This document shows positions 35,188-43,525 of a DNA stretch of 64,000 nucleotides, in pieces. The notes beneath the pieces were generated by a model. It was given only the letters and a program-made list of their open reading frames with translations, made no database searches and was not told where the DNA came from. Location: the NCBI GenBank assembly GCA_002839705.1, contig PGYO01000010.1:25299-89298 (forward strand). Reading direction: 5' to 3'. Within the stretch, counting starts at the first letter, position 1; each line of letters begins with the position of its first letter. The position numbers and the translations under genes were made by a program. This stretch comes from Methanobacteriales archaeon HGW-Methanobacteriales-1 (GTDB taxonomy: Archaea > Methanobacteriota > Methanobacteria > Methanobacteriales > Methanobacteriaceae).

Positions 35188-35598
35188 TCATATGAATCTT
35201 TTTTGTAGTTGGTTGGAGACTAGTTCGTTTATATTCACTCCTTTTTGAATAGCGGTGTTATAATCTATGGATAGCTTTTGATTGTCTTTACTTATTTGCA
35301 TGGCATTGGGCCTGATAAATATCCATGATGTTTGGTTTATGAATTTTAGGGCCACCCATGGTTCTGCTTTGAATTTCCAGGCAAACCTTATGAGATTTTT
35401 TATTTGGGCGGTTCTGATTATTATTCTATTATTAGTGGTTATTTTTACTTCTATGACAAATACTGACTCTCCATCTCCAGCCAGTAGGTCTGGATTTCTT
35501 ACTGAAGATCCAGGTAATCTACAGGCTTCATAATCTGCTTTTTTTAGTTCTCCTACCAGTTCATATTCGTGTTTTATTCCAAAATCTTTGATTCTCAT
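35188..35598 (-). CDS. hjc: Holliday junction resolvase Hjc-like, copy 2
   Basis: 136 residues, almost identical to copy 1 at 32080-32496; only a few differences occur (for example VALKF for VAIKF, NTAIQ for HTAIQ, LVSNQLQ for LASHELQ). The active-site elements GSSVRNPDLLAG and FVIEVK are unchanged, so both copies are probably functional. The start is the ATG at 35598; AGGAG lies 13 bp upstream, farther than in copy 1, where two extra codons precede. Divergent from the PQQ-repeat exoprotein gene, sharing a short promoter region with a dyad. Confidence 0.82.
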   Translation of the reverse strand: MRIKDFGIKHEYELVGELKKADYEACRLPGSSVRNPDLLAGDGESVFVIEVKITTNNRIIIRTAQIKNLIRFAWKFKAEPWVALKFINQTSWIFIRPNAMQISKDNQKLSIDYNTAIQKGVNINELVSNQLQKRFI

Positions 35599-35627
35599 TT
35601 TCTTTCAGATTCTCCTAAGTTTATTAC

Positions 35628-35660
35628 TTACTACTGTATTAGTAGTAACACTTATATATG
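35628..35660. promoter_or_regulatory. Operator-like dyad and TATA between hjc copy 2 and the exoprotein gene
   Basis: TTACTACT (35628-35635) and AGTAGTAA (35641-35648) are perfect inverted arms around 5 bp. They are followed by CTTATATATG, the likely TATA element of the exoprotein gene. The copy-1 region near 32515-32545 keeps a degraded form of both. Confidence 0.5.
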
Positions 35661-35695
35661 TATTACTATTATAATAAATAGTATCACTCAGGGAG

Positions 35696-36235
35696 GTGAA
35701 AAATCTGAACAAGACAAAAGTATTAGGACTGTTTATCATCATTTTATGTCTAATATGCGTTACGGCTCAGCCAATAAGCGCTGCCAAGACATACAATGAT
35801 TATTACTGGAAAGGCAGTTACTTAAGTGCTGATGATAATGGTATTTCTTATCATTACCTCAAAAATGGTGCAGCAGTCACCAGATGGACCAGAGACATAC
35901 CAGCCACAACCGTATCCATTGACCACAAATTAATTTATGTCCTGGATAACCATAACGTACTGATAGCACTTAATAAAACCAATGGAAAAGATATTTGGAC
36001 TTTAGATCTCTTTGAATCGTATAGTAAGTCCCAATTTGCTACCAAGAACTATTTGCTTCTCTCCAGTCCTGAAAATGCGGCCATGATTAAATTAACTCCT
36101 ACCCACTTAGTCTGGACCAAGAGTTACAATATGGCTAATCTAGTGTTTTATGGTGCCATAAAAGCAAAAAATGGTTCTTACTACTTGATGTTAAAGAGTG
36201 CAAGTAAAACGAGATTCTATAAATTGCAAGTTTAA
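35696..36235 (+). CDS. Secreted PQQ-repeat (beta-propeller fragment) protein
   Basis: 179 residues with a signal peptide (VLGLFIIILCLICVTAQPISA) and PQQ-like propeller blades, seen as IYVLDNHNVLIALNKTNGKDIWTLDL and LVWTKSYN. Full propellers need 7-8 blades; only two or three are present, so it may oligomerise. The coordinate used is GTG 35696, but that GTG is part of the binding site GGGAGGTG. An unusual CTG at 35705, 5 bp after that site, is the alternative. Its stop codon lies inside the terminator stem. A deleted copy lies at 32580. Confidence 0.65.
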   Translation: MKNLNKTKVLGLFIIILCLICVTAQPISAAKTYNDYYWKGSYLSADDNGISYHYLKNGAAVTRWTRDIPATTVSIDHKLIYVLDNHNVLIALNKTNGKDIWTLDLFESYSKSQFATKNYLLLSSPENAAMIKLTPTHLVWTKSYNMANLVFYGAIKAKNGSYYLMLKSASKTRFYKLQV

Positions 36236-36271
36236 TTGATACCACCCCTTATCAATTAAACTTATTTTTTT
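36228..36271 (+). terminator. Hairpin terminator of the PQQ-repeat gene
   Basis: AAGTTTAATTGATA (36228-36241) and TATCAATTAAACTT (36250-36263) form a 14-bp perfect stem followed by A and seven T. The gene's TAA (36233-36235) is inside the left arm, an economical arrangement. Confidence 0.8.
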
Positions 36272-36369
36272 AACAAATGGGGTTTCATGAGTTGTGGGGG
36301 TATTCCGGGGTTTATTTTAGTTAGGGAATAAATAAATTTATCTTGATTTTAATAGGGAGGTTATTATTC

Positions 36370-36843
36370 ATGCGGAAACCTAAAAAGGAGCTTATTTCAG
36401 CAGTTTGTCATCCAAGGTCTAAGCGTATTATTCGAAAAAGTAAATATACTTATGGTGATGCTTTGGATTTTTTTGCCAGAGTCTTAACCAATAGATCTAC
36501 GGGTTTGAAATCAATTATTGATGTGACTGAGGTTGAAATTCGTGAGTTGAAGTTACACATTGAAAAACTTCAAGCAGATTTATATCATAAAGAAAGTTAT
36601 CGTGAGAAATTGTTAGAAGAAATTAAATCTAATAATAATTATCCAGATCTGGATATTGAAAAAGCTATTGATGATTCGGTTAATTCCATAATTAAAATTG
36701 CAAATAGATTTGATTGTAATCCATTAGATGTAAACGATTTCACAGGTTCAGATACTATAAATTTCCATGCAAAAAAGTGTAATATTCCAGTCATTGAATT
36801 AGAACAACGACTAGAACAAGAAAATTCAAAAGAGGGTATATAA
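36370..36843 (+). CDS. Hypothetical coiled-coil protein
   Basis: 157 residues from the ATG at 36370, preceded by GGGAGG at 8 bp. A basic N-terminus (MRKPKKELISAVCHPRSKRIIRKSKYTYGDALDFFARVL) that could bind DNA is followed by a coiled coil (VTEVEIRELKLHIEKLQADLYHKESYREKLLEEI) and a C-terminal helical part. No family recognised. Its last codons run into the duplicated AT-rich tail, so in copy 1 the matching gene is lost except for that tail. Confidence 0.6.
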   Translation: MRKPKKELISAVCHPRSKRIIRKSKYTYGDALDFFARVLTNRSTGLKSIIDVTEVEIRELKLHIEKLQADLYHKESYREKLLEEIKSNNNYPDLDIEKAIDDSVNSIIKIANRFDCNPLDVNDFTGSDTINFHAKKCNIPVIELEQRLEQENSKEGI

Positions 36844-37178
36844 TGATTTCCAATAATTATTATATACTCCCCCGAAAGTATCCTGGAAAACAAAGTTATA
36901 TAGTATATACCTATATAATATATAAAGATTTTTTAGTAATACTTATTTTACAGTATATAAAAAATCTTAAAATAACCTATATTTAATAATAAAATAATAA
37001 ATATATATTATTAATTTACTATATAATAAAATAGAAAAAATCATATATAAAACATGAAAAAAGATACGGATCAGTTTATATGGTGTTTATCATTGTTTTT
37101 CATCTCTGTTGATTTTTCAGACATCGGTATGAACTTCTCTGGCCATGGTTTTGTAAATGATTTTTTTAACATTCCTTT
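36828..37178. repeat. Duplicated AT-rich tail, copy 2
   Basis: Matches 33192-33556 along its length, including the AT-rich core and the end CATCGGTATGAACTTCTCTG. The minus-strand trace reads MAREVHTDV and then stops one codon later, so any gene here is dead in both copies. With Hjc and the PQQ gene it defines a duplicated block of roughly 2 kb. Confidence 0.65.
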
Positions 37179-37270
37179 TTTTTATTTCTATAATTTGAAG
37201 TAGAAAGTATTAGAATTATTTTATCCATAAATATTATTTTATTATATAATTAAATTACTTTAATCAATCT

Positions 37271-37490
37271 GGCCACAAATTTTGTCCTAAGTTAATATGT
37301 AATTTGGATTGATCAATAGTATGAGCAATAGATGAAATGTCGCTAAATCTCCTTATCAATGTCATAGTTTCATCTATGCAGGTCAAAGAAGTTTGATGTA
37401 GTTCAGTTAGCACTTCATATTATAAAATTAAACATTTGCTTTTGGCATAATAGTTCTTTATCGTATAATTATATTATTGAACTTTTATTG
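37271..37490 (-). pseudogene. Decayed 5' part of a GDP-mannose-dehydratase-like gene
   Basis: On the minus strand this matches bases 28431-28630 of the intact gene, covering about residues 22-88. GGCCACAAAT, ATATGTAATTTGGATT, GATCAATAGTATGAGCAATA and AAACATTTGCTTT all have close counterparts in order. The segment with the start codon (about 90 bp) is deleted, after which GTATAATTATATTATT matches the intact gene's promoter. Several frameshifts make it non-coding. Confidence 0.75.
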
Positions 37491-37700
37491 TGAATATTTT
37501 AATTTCATTTAATTATCCTATTTTTCTAAATACATCAACTATAATTTTTTTTTATTTATTTTAATTATCATTAAATTACTATTGTGTCTGTTTTTCTATT
37601 ATGATATTTTGAAATAGACGGGGGTTATATTATATATGTTAGTATCTTGAATATTTAAAAATAAATATAATTGGTATTTATTGGCTTATACATACTGAAG

Positions 37701-38759
37701 ATGATGATTATGAATGAAAATAAATATTACTATCAACTGGATATTTTAAAGGGACTTGCTATTATCTCAGTAATTATATTGCATACAATACCCATCTATT
37801 TAATTAAAACACCTATAATCGTATTTAGTATTTTAACTGCAGTACCAGTTTTCTTTTTTATTATGGGTTTAAACTCTTCAATGTCATTTAGAAGGAAAAA
37901 CTACTTTGAATTGGATCAATTATATTCAAAAAGTTACTTTAAGGGACGCTTTAAAAGATTAATTGTTCCGTTTATAATTATTTTTTTTATATCTTTAATT
38001 TTAGGAATTTTGCTTAAAAAGACCATTTATTTAGGTCTAATGATTTTTATTGGATATTTACCTTTATCTGGACCGGGAAATTATTTTATTTCTATAGTTT
38101 TCCAGTTTGTTATAATATTTCCATTAATATATTACATTTATCAAAAAAATCCTAAATTAATATTAGCTTTAAGTTTTATTTTAAGCCTATTATTTGAATT
38201 ATTTGCTAATAATATTTCTATTCTGATGAACAATTCATTTTTATATGCTTCTTCCATTTTAAGATATCTTTTTATTATTGTATTGGGAATTTGGGCATCA
38301 GAAAACTTCCGAATTGATAATTTTAGTTCTTTAATTAGAAAGAATTTTGTTATTCTAGGGCTTTTCATGAGCATTACATACCTAATAATCGTTTCAATTT
38401 TTAAATATAAGTTAATAATTTTTCAACAGGCTTGGCAGCCTCAAATTGTTCTTTCATTTTTTTATCCTTTTATTTTATGCACTTTTGCATTAAGTTACTT
38501 ACCTTCTAATTCTTTAAATAAAGTATCGCAAATTATAGGATCTTTAGGTAGAGCTTCTTATCATATATTTCTAGTTCAAATTCTATTTTTCGGATCAGGA
38601 ATATCATTGTATAAGTTTTTTATATATTTAGGGTTATTAAATAGTCTTAACTGGTATCTAATTGCCATTATAATTCTAATTATAAATATAATAATCTCTA
38701 CAGTTTTAGGGTACCTATTCTATTTATTTGATAAAAGAATAATTCAAAGTCAGTTTTAG
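37701..38759 (+). CDS. Acyltransferase 3 family membrane protein
   Basis: About 352 residues. The N-terminal QLDILKGLAIISVIILHTIP contains the catalytic-site His of the acyltransferase-3 family, and about ten membrane helices follow. Family members O-acetylate (or acylate) lipopolysaccharide, peptidoglycan or other glycans at the membrane. The ATG is at 37701, 37704 or 37710; none has a strong binding site. It sits at the edge of the pseudaminic acid cluster but on the other strand, so a role in decorating the surface glycan is plausible. Confidence 0.85.
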   Translation: MMIMNENKYYYQLDILKGLAIISVIILHTIPIYLIKTPIIVFSILTAVPVFFFIMGLNSSMSFRRKNYFELDQLYSKSYFKGRFKRLIVPFIIIFFISLILGILLKKTIYLGLMIFIGYLPLSGPGNYFISIVFQFVIIFPLIYYIYQKNPKLILALSFILSLLFELFANNISILMNNSFLYASSILRYLFIIVLGIWASENFRIDNFSSLIRKNFVILGLFMSITYLIIVSIFKYKLIIFQQAWQPQIVLSFFYPFILCTFALSYLPSNSLNKVSQIIGSLGRASYHIFLVQILFFGSGISLYKFFIYLGLLNSLNWYLIAIIILIINIIISTVLGYLFYLFDKRIIQSQF

Positions 38760-38925
38760 TTATTAAATATCAAATTATATTTCAGATCCCAATATGCTTC
38801 ATTAATGATGAATAATAAAATCAATTAAAAATTTTCAACTCTAATTATCCATAACAGTAAAATTCAACATTAAACGAATTATTACAAATAATTTATTCAG
38901 TCCAATCTATAGCATATTTAATAAT

Positions 38926-39969
38926 TCACAATAAATTCCAGTTTAAAGGTGTTCCCTTTAAAATATCATTGCTTGCTTTTTTTCCAATTACAATATTTAA
39001 ATATTTAGGATGAAGTCCAAAGCCGGGTCTTATGGATTTTACATTGCTTTCTGTAAATTTTTCACCCTTTTTAATATTCTTAACAACAAATAATGAACGT
39101 GAGAAATCTTTGCTGCTTTTAGTTTTTTCTGTAAGGTCGTAAGTTACTTTTCCCAATGCTTTTTCTACTTCCCTAATTGATTCCACCATATTTTTAAATT
39201 CTTCAGGCTCTAAAGAAAATTCTGCGTCGGGTCCTCCAAGAGTTCTATCTAAAATAAAATGTTTTTCTATTATCTTTGCTCCAAGAGCAACAGATGCAAT
39301 AGATACAGAATTCCCAAGAGTATGATCAGAAAGGCCAACAACGGTATTGAAAGTTTGTTTTAAATTAGGAATAGTATTAAGATTTATCTCTTCAAAAGGA
39401 GCAGGATATGATGATGTGCATTTCAAAAGAGAAATTTGATCATTTCCCTCTTTTTTACAGGTTTTCACGGCTAATTCTATATCACAAATTTCTGCTATTC
39501 CAGTAGAAATAATCACTGGTTTACCAGTAGAAGCTACATATTCTATTAATGGTATGTCTGTTATTTCAAAAGATGCAATCTTATATGCTGGCATATCCAT
39601 ATCTTCAAGAAAATCAACAGAAGTTTTATCAAAGGGTGATGAAAATGCAATGAGACCTAATTTTTCTGCTATTTTTTTAAGTTTTGGTTGCCATTCCCAC
39701 GGCATGCATGCATCATTATAAAGCTGATAAAATGTTGAATCATCCCATAAAGTATCATGTTTTATTTTAAAATATTTATTATTGCAGTCAAGGGTTAGTG
39801 TATCAGGAGTATAAGTTTGCATTTTAATAGCGTCTGCTCCAGATTCTTTCATAGACTTTATTGTCTCAACAGCTAAATCAAAATCGCCTAAATGATTTGC
39901 TGATAATTCTGCAATTATAAAAACAGGTTTGTTTTCCCCAATTTCCCTTTTATCTATTTTAAAATTCAT
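38926..39969 (-). CDS. pseI: Pseudaminic acid synthase (PseI)
   Basis: 347 residues from the ATG at 39969. The NeuB-type TIM barrel (FIIAELSANHLGDFDLAVETIKSMKESGADAIKMQTY, SSPFDKTSVDFLEDMDMPAYKIASFE, LLKCTSSYPAPFEEINL, GLSDHTLGNSVSIASVALGAKIIEKHF) is followed by an antifreeze-like SAF domain (SLFVVKNIKKGEKFTESNVKSIRPG). PseI condenses 2,4-diacetamido-2,4,6-trideoxy-L-altrose with phosphoenolpyruvate. Assignment to PseI rather than sialic acid NeuB rests on the neighbouring PseB-C-F-GH genes. It follows PseG/H with a 1-bp gap. Confidence 0.88.
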   Translation of the reverse strand: MNFKIDKREIGENKPVFIIAELSANHLGDFDLAVETIKSMKESGADAIKMQTYTPDTLTLDCNNKYFKIKHDTLWDDSTFYQLYNDACMPWEWQPKLKKIAEKLGLIAFSSPFDKTSVDFLEDMDMPAYKIASFEITDIPLIEYVASTGKPVIISTGIAEICDIELAVKTCKKEGNDQISLLKCTSSYPAPFEEINLNTIPNLKQTFNTVVGLSDHTLGNSVSIASVALGAKIIEKHFILDRTLGGPDAEFSLEPEEFKNMVESIREVEKALGKVTYDLTEKTKSSKDFSRSLFVVKNIKKGEKFTESNVKSIRPGFGLHPKYLNIVIGKKASNDILKGTPLNWNLL

Positions 39970-39970
39970 T

Positions 39971-41434
39971 TTAACCACTGATATTATAGATATAGAGTAA
40001 TGCGTCTTGATTTCGTATCCAAAATTCTTTTTTATTTTTAAAACCCATTTTTTCAAATAACATTACAGATTTTGGATTATTTTCTTTTATGTAAGCTTTA
40101 ATAATTTGAATATGTGGTGCATTTACTTTAAGATATTCTATTGATCTTTTTAGGATGTTTCTTCCAAGGCCTAATTCTCTAAAGTTTTTAGTTATACTTA
40201 TGCTTACTGTGGCATTATTTTCTTCAAGATCAAATCTCACTTGCCCTAAAAAATCAGATCCGCTTTTTATAATAAGAAATATATTATCAAGATCATCTAA
40301 TTTGTTCTTAAACCATTTTTCATGATCTTTAAATTTAATTTTATCACAGTTAAAAGAATTTTTCCTTACTTCATTCTCATTGGATAATTCATAAACATCA
40401 TTAATATCTGTAGGTTTAGCGACTCTTAATGTCATATTTTCGTTATGATACTTACTTAAACATTTTTTAGCAATTTTAAGAGCCCCATTACCATCTACAT
40501 ATTTCCTTCCTTTTTTACATTTATTCGTTCTTATTTTTTTATCTTTATATAATTCTAAATTTTCCAATATAGAATTATATAAATTATCTTCATTCCAAAA
40601 ACCTGCAAACTCGATAAAGCCCACTTTTTTCCAATATTCCACATTATGGGTCTGATTATAAGCAACCCCTATGGCAATGGTGGGGATCCCCACTCGGGCA
40701 AGTTCATATAGAGTTTGTCCACCTGAGGATATGGTTATATCTGATTCAAGCATAGTTTTCACCATGCCTTCGGCATCAGGGTAATATATGAGTTCTGTTT
40801 TTGTATCCTTTAAAGTTTCAATTTCGGATATATTTTTAAATCCTTTACCGATTACAATTTTTTTGCTTAAATCAGGATAATGTTTGGTTAATAGTTTTAA
40901 TACTTCTGGAGTTAAATCCCGTAAATCATCTCCGCCAAAGGTAACCATAATACTTTGAATTAGTGTATTTACTTCTTTTTCCGCCACCTTCCAAAATTCA
41001 TGTCTTAATGGTATGTAAGGGCTACCCAGCAAATAATCAACTGCATTTGTCTGGGGATAATTTAGTTTTTCAGCCAGTATAGAACCATTAATCACGATTC
41101 CTTTCGGATAATTAATTCTTTTATTATCATCAATGTAGGCAGCTAATGGCACTGATTTGGATAATTTTTTATAAAAATCTTCATCAGCCAAATAAGAGTC
41201 TATTATGACTATATCATAGTCATCTAACAAATCAAAAAGCTTGTCAGAATATTTTAACCAGTTAAATATTTTATATTCCATATCTTTGAGAAGTAACTCA
41301 ATTTTGGAATCCCCATTAACTATAAAATGCACAATTAATCCTTTTTCTTTAAAAGATTGATATAAAGCGGTGCATCTAGTTATATGTCCAAAACCAATCT
41401 TACTACTGCCTTCAGTTATTATTAAAACTTTCAT
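39971..41434 (-). CDS. pseG: Fused PseG-PseH: UDP-sugar hydrolase plus N-acetyltransferase
   Basis: 487 residues combining two steps. Residues 1 to about 325 are PseG, a GT-B-like hydrolase that releases UDP: GSSKIGFGHITRCTALYQSF, TFGGDDLRDLTPEVLKLL, SSGGQTLYELARVGIPTIAIGVAYNQ. From about residue 333 a GNAT acetyltransferase begins (MTLRVAKPTDINDVYELSNENEVRKNSF ... ITKNFRELGLGRNILKRSIEYL, with an acetyl-CoA loop), matching PseH, which acetylates the 4-amino group. In many bacteria these are separate genes; a fusion would channel the intermediate. It lies between PseF and PseI in the operon. Confidence 0.88.
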   Translation of the reverse strand: MKVLIITEGSSKIGFGHITRCTALYQSFKEKGLIVHFIVNGDSKIELLLKDMEYKIFNWLKYSDKLFDLLDDYDIVIIDSYLADEDFYKKLSKSVPLAAYIDDNKRINYPKGIVINGSILAEKLNYPQTNAVDYLLGSPYIPLRHEFWKVAEKEVNTLIQSIMVTFGGDDLRDLTPEVLKLLTKHYPDLSKKIVIGKGFKNISEIETLKDTKTELIYYPDAEGMVKTMLESDITISSGGQTLYELARVGIPTIAIGVAYNQTHNVEYWKKVGFIEFAGFWNEDNLYNSILENLELYKDKKIRTNKCKKGRKYVDGNGALKIAKKCLSKYHNENMTLRVAKPTDINDVYELSNENEVRKNSFNCDKIKFKDHEKWFKNKLDDLDNIFLIIKSGSDFLGQVRFDLEENNATVSISITKNFRELGLGRNILKRSIEYLKVNAPHIQIIKAYIKENNPKSVMLFEKMGFKNKKEFWIRNQDALLYIYNISG

Positions 41435-41501
41435 TTTATTTGCCTGATATATTTATAAAAAGTGTAATAACTAAAATTAAATAATTAAACCCCTAATTTA
41501 G

Positions 41502-42332
41502 TTATTTCATGGATTTTTCTAAGATTTCTTTGGCATTATTTAATTCCTGCATCTCTAAAATATGCAAAGCCTCGTCAAGTTCATCTTCTAACGTTTCAAA
41601 AGATTTTTTTGCCATTATTTTTTTATTTATATTTTTTAGCCAGGGTTTATCTTTAAATAAACTTATTATATCGTAATATTTAAATAATTCATTTTCTTCA
41701 TAAAGATAATCAAAAACAGCACATAATAATGTGTAATCCTCTTCAGTATCCAGGGTTATTCGAACTTGAGACATATCTTCATTGGAAATCAGGTTATCAG
41801 TCTTGAAATGACTTAAATTATGATGGATATATGATGTCACATGTTCCTTTTCTAAATCAGTATCTGCATTATAATAGCAAGTTTTAAGGGCTTCAAAGCT
41901 GACCACTTCTACATCTAACCCTACCGGAAAAGTCCTAAGCGTGGTATTTGATGTATAATCTCCCTTATTTTTCAGGTGATTTTCTAATAGAAAATCCACA
42001 ATATCGGGATCCACACAGGGACAATCACTGGTTATTCTTACAATAACATCTAATTCATTTTCTTTAGCGGCTAAATAGTATCTTTCCAATACATTCTCTT
42101 TACTACCTCTAAACCATGTTATTTTTTCTTTTTCAGCGATATCGATGATTTTTTTATCATTCTCATCAGTAGTTGTAGCAATAATTATATCATCTAACTT
42201 TTCTGATCTCTTTAATCTCCGAATAACCTGTTCTAAAACTGTTATATTGTGGTTACATGGTAAATTTTTTAAAACTTTCTCGGGAAGGCGGGTAGATGAT
42301 GTTCTTGCTTGGATTATTGCCCCAATTTTCAT
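41502..42332 (-). CDS. pseF: Cytidylyltransferase of SpsF/PseF type
   Basis: 276 residues: IGAIIQARTSSTRLPEKVLKNL (nucleotide-binding loop), DDIIIATTTDENDKKIIDIA, RITSDCPCVDPDIVDFLLENHLK. This is the SpsF-like branch of the CMP-sugar synthetase family, which activates nonulosonic acids as CMP-sugars in several Gram-positive and archaeal clusters. Given the neighbours it probably makes CMP-pseudaminic acid. AGGGTG lies 8 bp before the ATG. Confidence 0.82.
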   Translation of the reverse strand: MKIGAIIQARTSSTRLPEKVLKNLPCNHNITVLEQVIRRLKRSEKLDDIIIATTTDENDKKIIDIAEKEKITWFRGSKENVLERYYLAAKENELDVIVRITSDCPCVDPDIVDFLLENHLKNKGDYTSNTTLRTFPVGLDVEVVSFEALKTCYYNADTDLEKEHVTSYIHHNLSHFKTDNLISNEDMSQVRITLDTEEDYTLLCAVFDYLYEENELFKYYDIISLFKDKPWLKNINKKIMAKKSFETLEDELDEALHILEMQELNNAKEILEKSMK

Positions 42333-42370
42333 TTATGCACCCTGATATCTTTTTAGTATTATTATAAATA

Positions 42371-43525
42371 TCATAAATTCTTAAAAACTTTAAAAATCTT
42401 TTTTACTACAAAATCCAAGTCATCATTGCTCAGTGTGGGATACATGGGAATACTAATCTCTCTATGATAGAAATTCTCAGATAATGGGCATGAATATTTT
42501 TTATAGCCGAGTTTTTGATAATAAGGTTGCAAATAAACGGGTATATAATGAACTTGTACTCCTAATCCTTCTTCTCTTAATTTAGAGAATATTTCTTTCT
42601 TTTTATCCAAGTATTCATCTTCGATTAAGATAGGATACAAATGATAAGAAGATTCACAGCAATCTTTTTCAGCTATAGTTTTAAAGTAAGGGTTACCTTC
42701 AAAGGCAAGATCATATATTTTTGCTATTTCTCTTCTTCTTTGTACAAATTTATCAAGCTTTTTAAGCTGGGATAATCCTAAAACTGCCTGGATATCAGTA
42801 ATCCGGTAATTAAACCCTAAATGATGCATTTCATAGTACCAATCTCCATCTGACTTATTAACAAAATGGTCTTTTGTTATACCATGAGATCGGAACATTA
42901 ACAGTTTTTCATAATATTCTTCATTATTGGTTAAAACTGCTCCTCCTTCGCCAGTGGTTATATGCTTAACTGGATGAAAGCTAAAAATACTCATTTCAGA
43001 GTACCTGGAATTTCCTATTTTTTCTCCATTGTATTTTGCACCTATTGAATGTGCAGCATCCTCAATAATTTTAATATCATTTTCTTCAGCAATATCAGAC
43101 AGTTCTTTAAGGTCTACGGGGTTTCCACTGTAATGTACTGGAACAATAATTTTAGTTTTTTGATTTATCTTTCCTGCAACCTTAGAAACATCCATATTTC
43201 CTGTTTTTTTTTCCACATCAGTAAAAACAGGATTTGCATTTAAATATAAAGCAGCATTAGATGTTGCAACAAATGTATTTGGTGATGTAATGATTTCATC
43301 ACCTTTTTCAACACCAAATGCAAAGTAAGCTCCGTGAAGGGAGGAAGTACCAGAATTGAATGCGACAGCATATTTAGAACCACAGTATTTTGCTAATTTT
43401 TCTTCAAATTCATTTATTTTAGGCCCTTGAGTAATTAAATCTGATTTTAAAACATTTAAAACAGATTTAATATCATTTTCATCAATATGCTGCTTCCCGT
43501 AAGGTAAAAACTTAATAAAAACCAC
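42371..43525 (-). CDS. pseC: UDP-4-amino-4,6-dideoxy-N-acetyl-L-altrosamine transaminase (PseC)
   Basis: 384 residues of the DegT/DnrJ/EryC1 PLP aminotransferase family. Visible are FNSGTSSLHGAYFAFGV, PVHYSGNPVDLKELSDIA, IIEDAAHSIGAKYNG and the PLP-lysine region FSFHPVKHITTGEGGAVLTN. This is the PseC type that transaminates the product of PseB. It follows PseB without spacing. The start is odd: the GTG at 43525 lies inside the only binding site (AGGTGG), so initiation might instead use the ATT at 43516. Confidence 0.88.
   Translation of the reverse strand: MVFIKFLPYGKQHIDENDIKSVLNVLKSDLITQGPKINEFEEKLAKYCGSKYAVAFNSGTSSLHGAYFAFGVEKGDEIITSPNTFVATSNAALYLNANPVFTDVEKKTGNMDVSKVAGKINQKTKIIVPVHYSGNPVDLKELSDIAEENDIKIIEDAAHSIGAKYNGEKIGNSRYSEMSIFSFHPVKHITTGEGGAVLTNNEEYYEKLLMFRSHGITKDHFVNKSDGDWYYEMHHLGFNYRITDIQAVLGLSQLKKLDKFVQRRREIAKIYDLAFEGNPYFKTIAEKDCCESSYHLYPILIEDEYLDKKKEIFSKLREEGLGVQVHYIPVYLQPYYQKLGYKKYSCPLSENFYHREISIPMYPTLSNDDLDFVVKKIFKVFKNL

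Noticed and set aside
32497..37700. CRISPR array suggested by recurring short repeats
   Set aside because: The repeats are a single pair of large blocks and inverted arms, not regularly spaced repeats with unique spacers; no cas genes are present.
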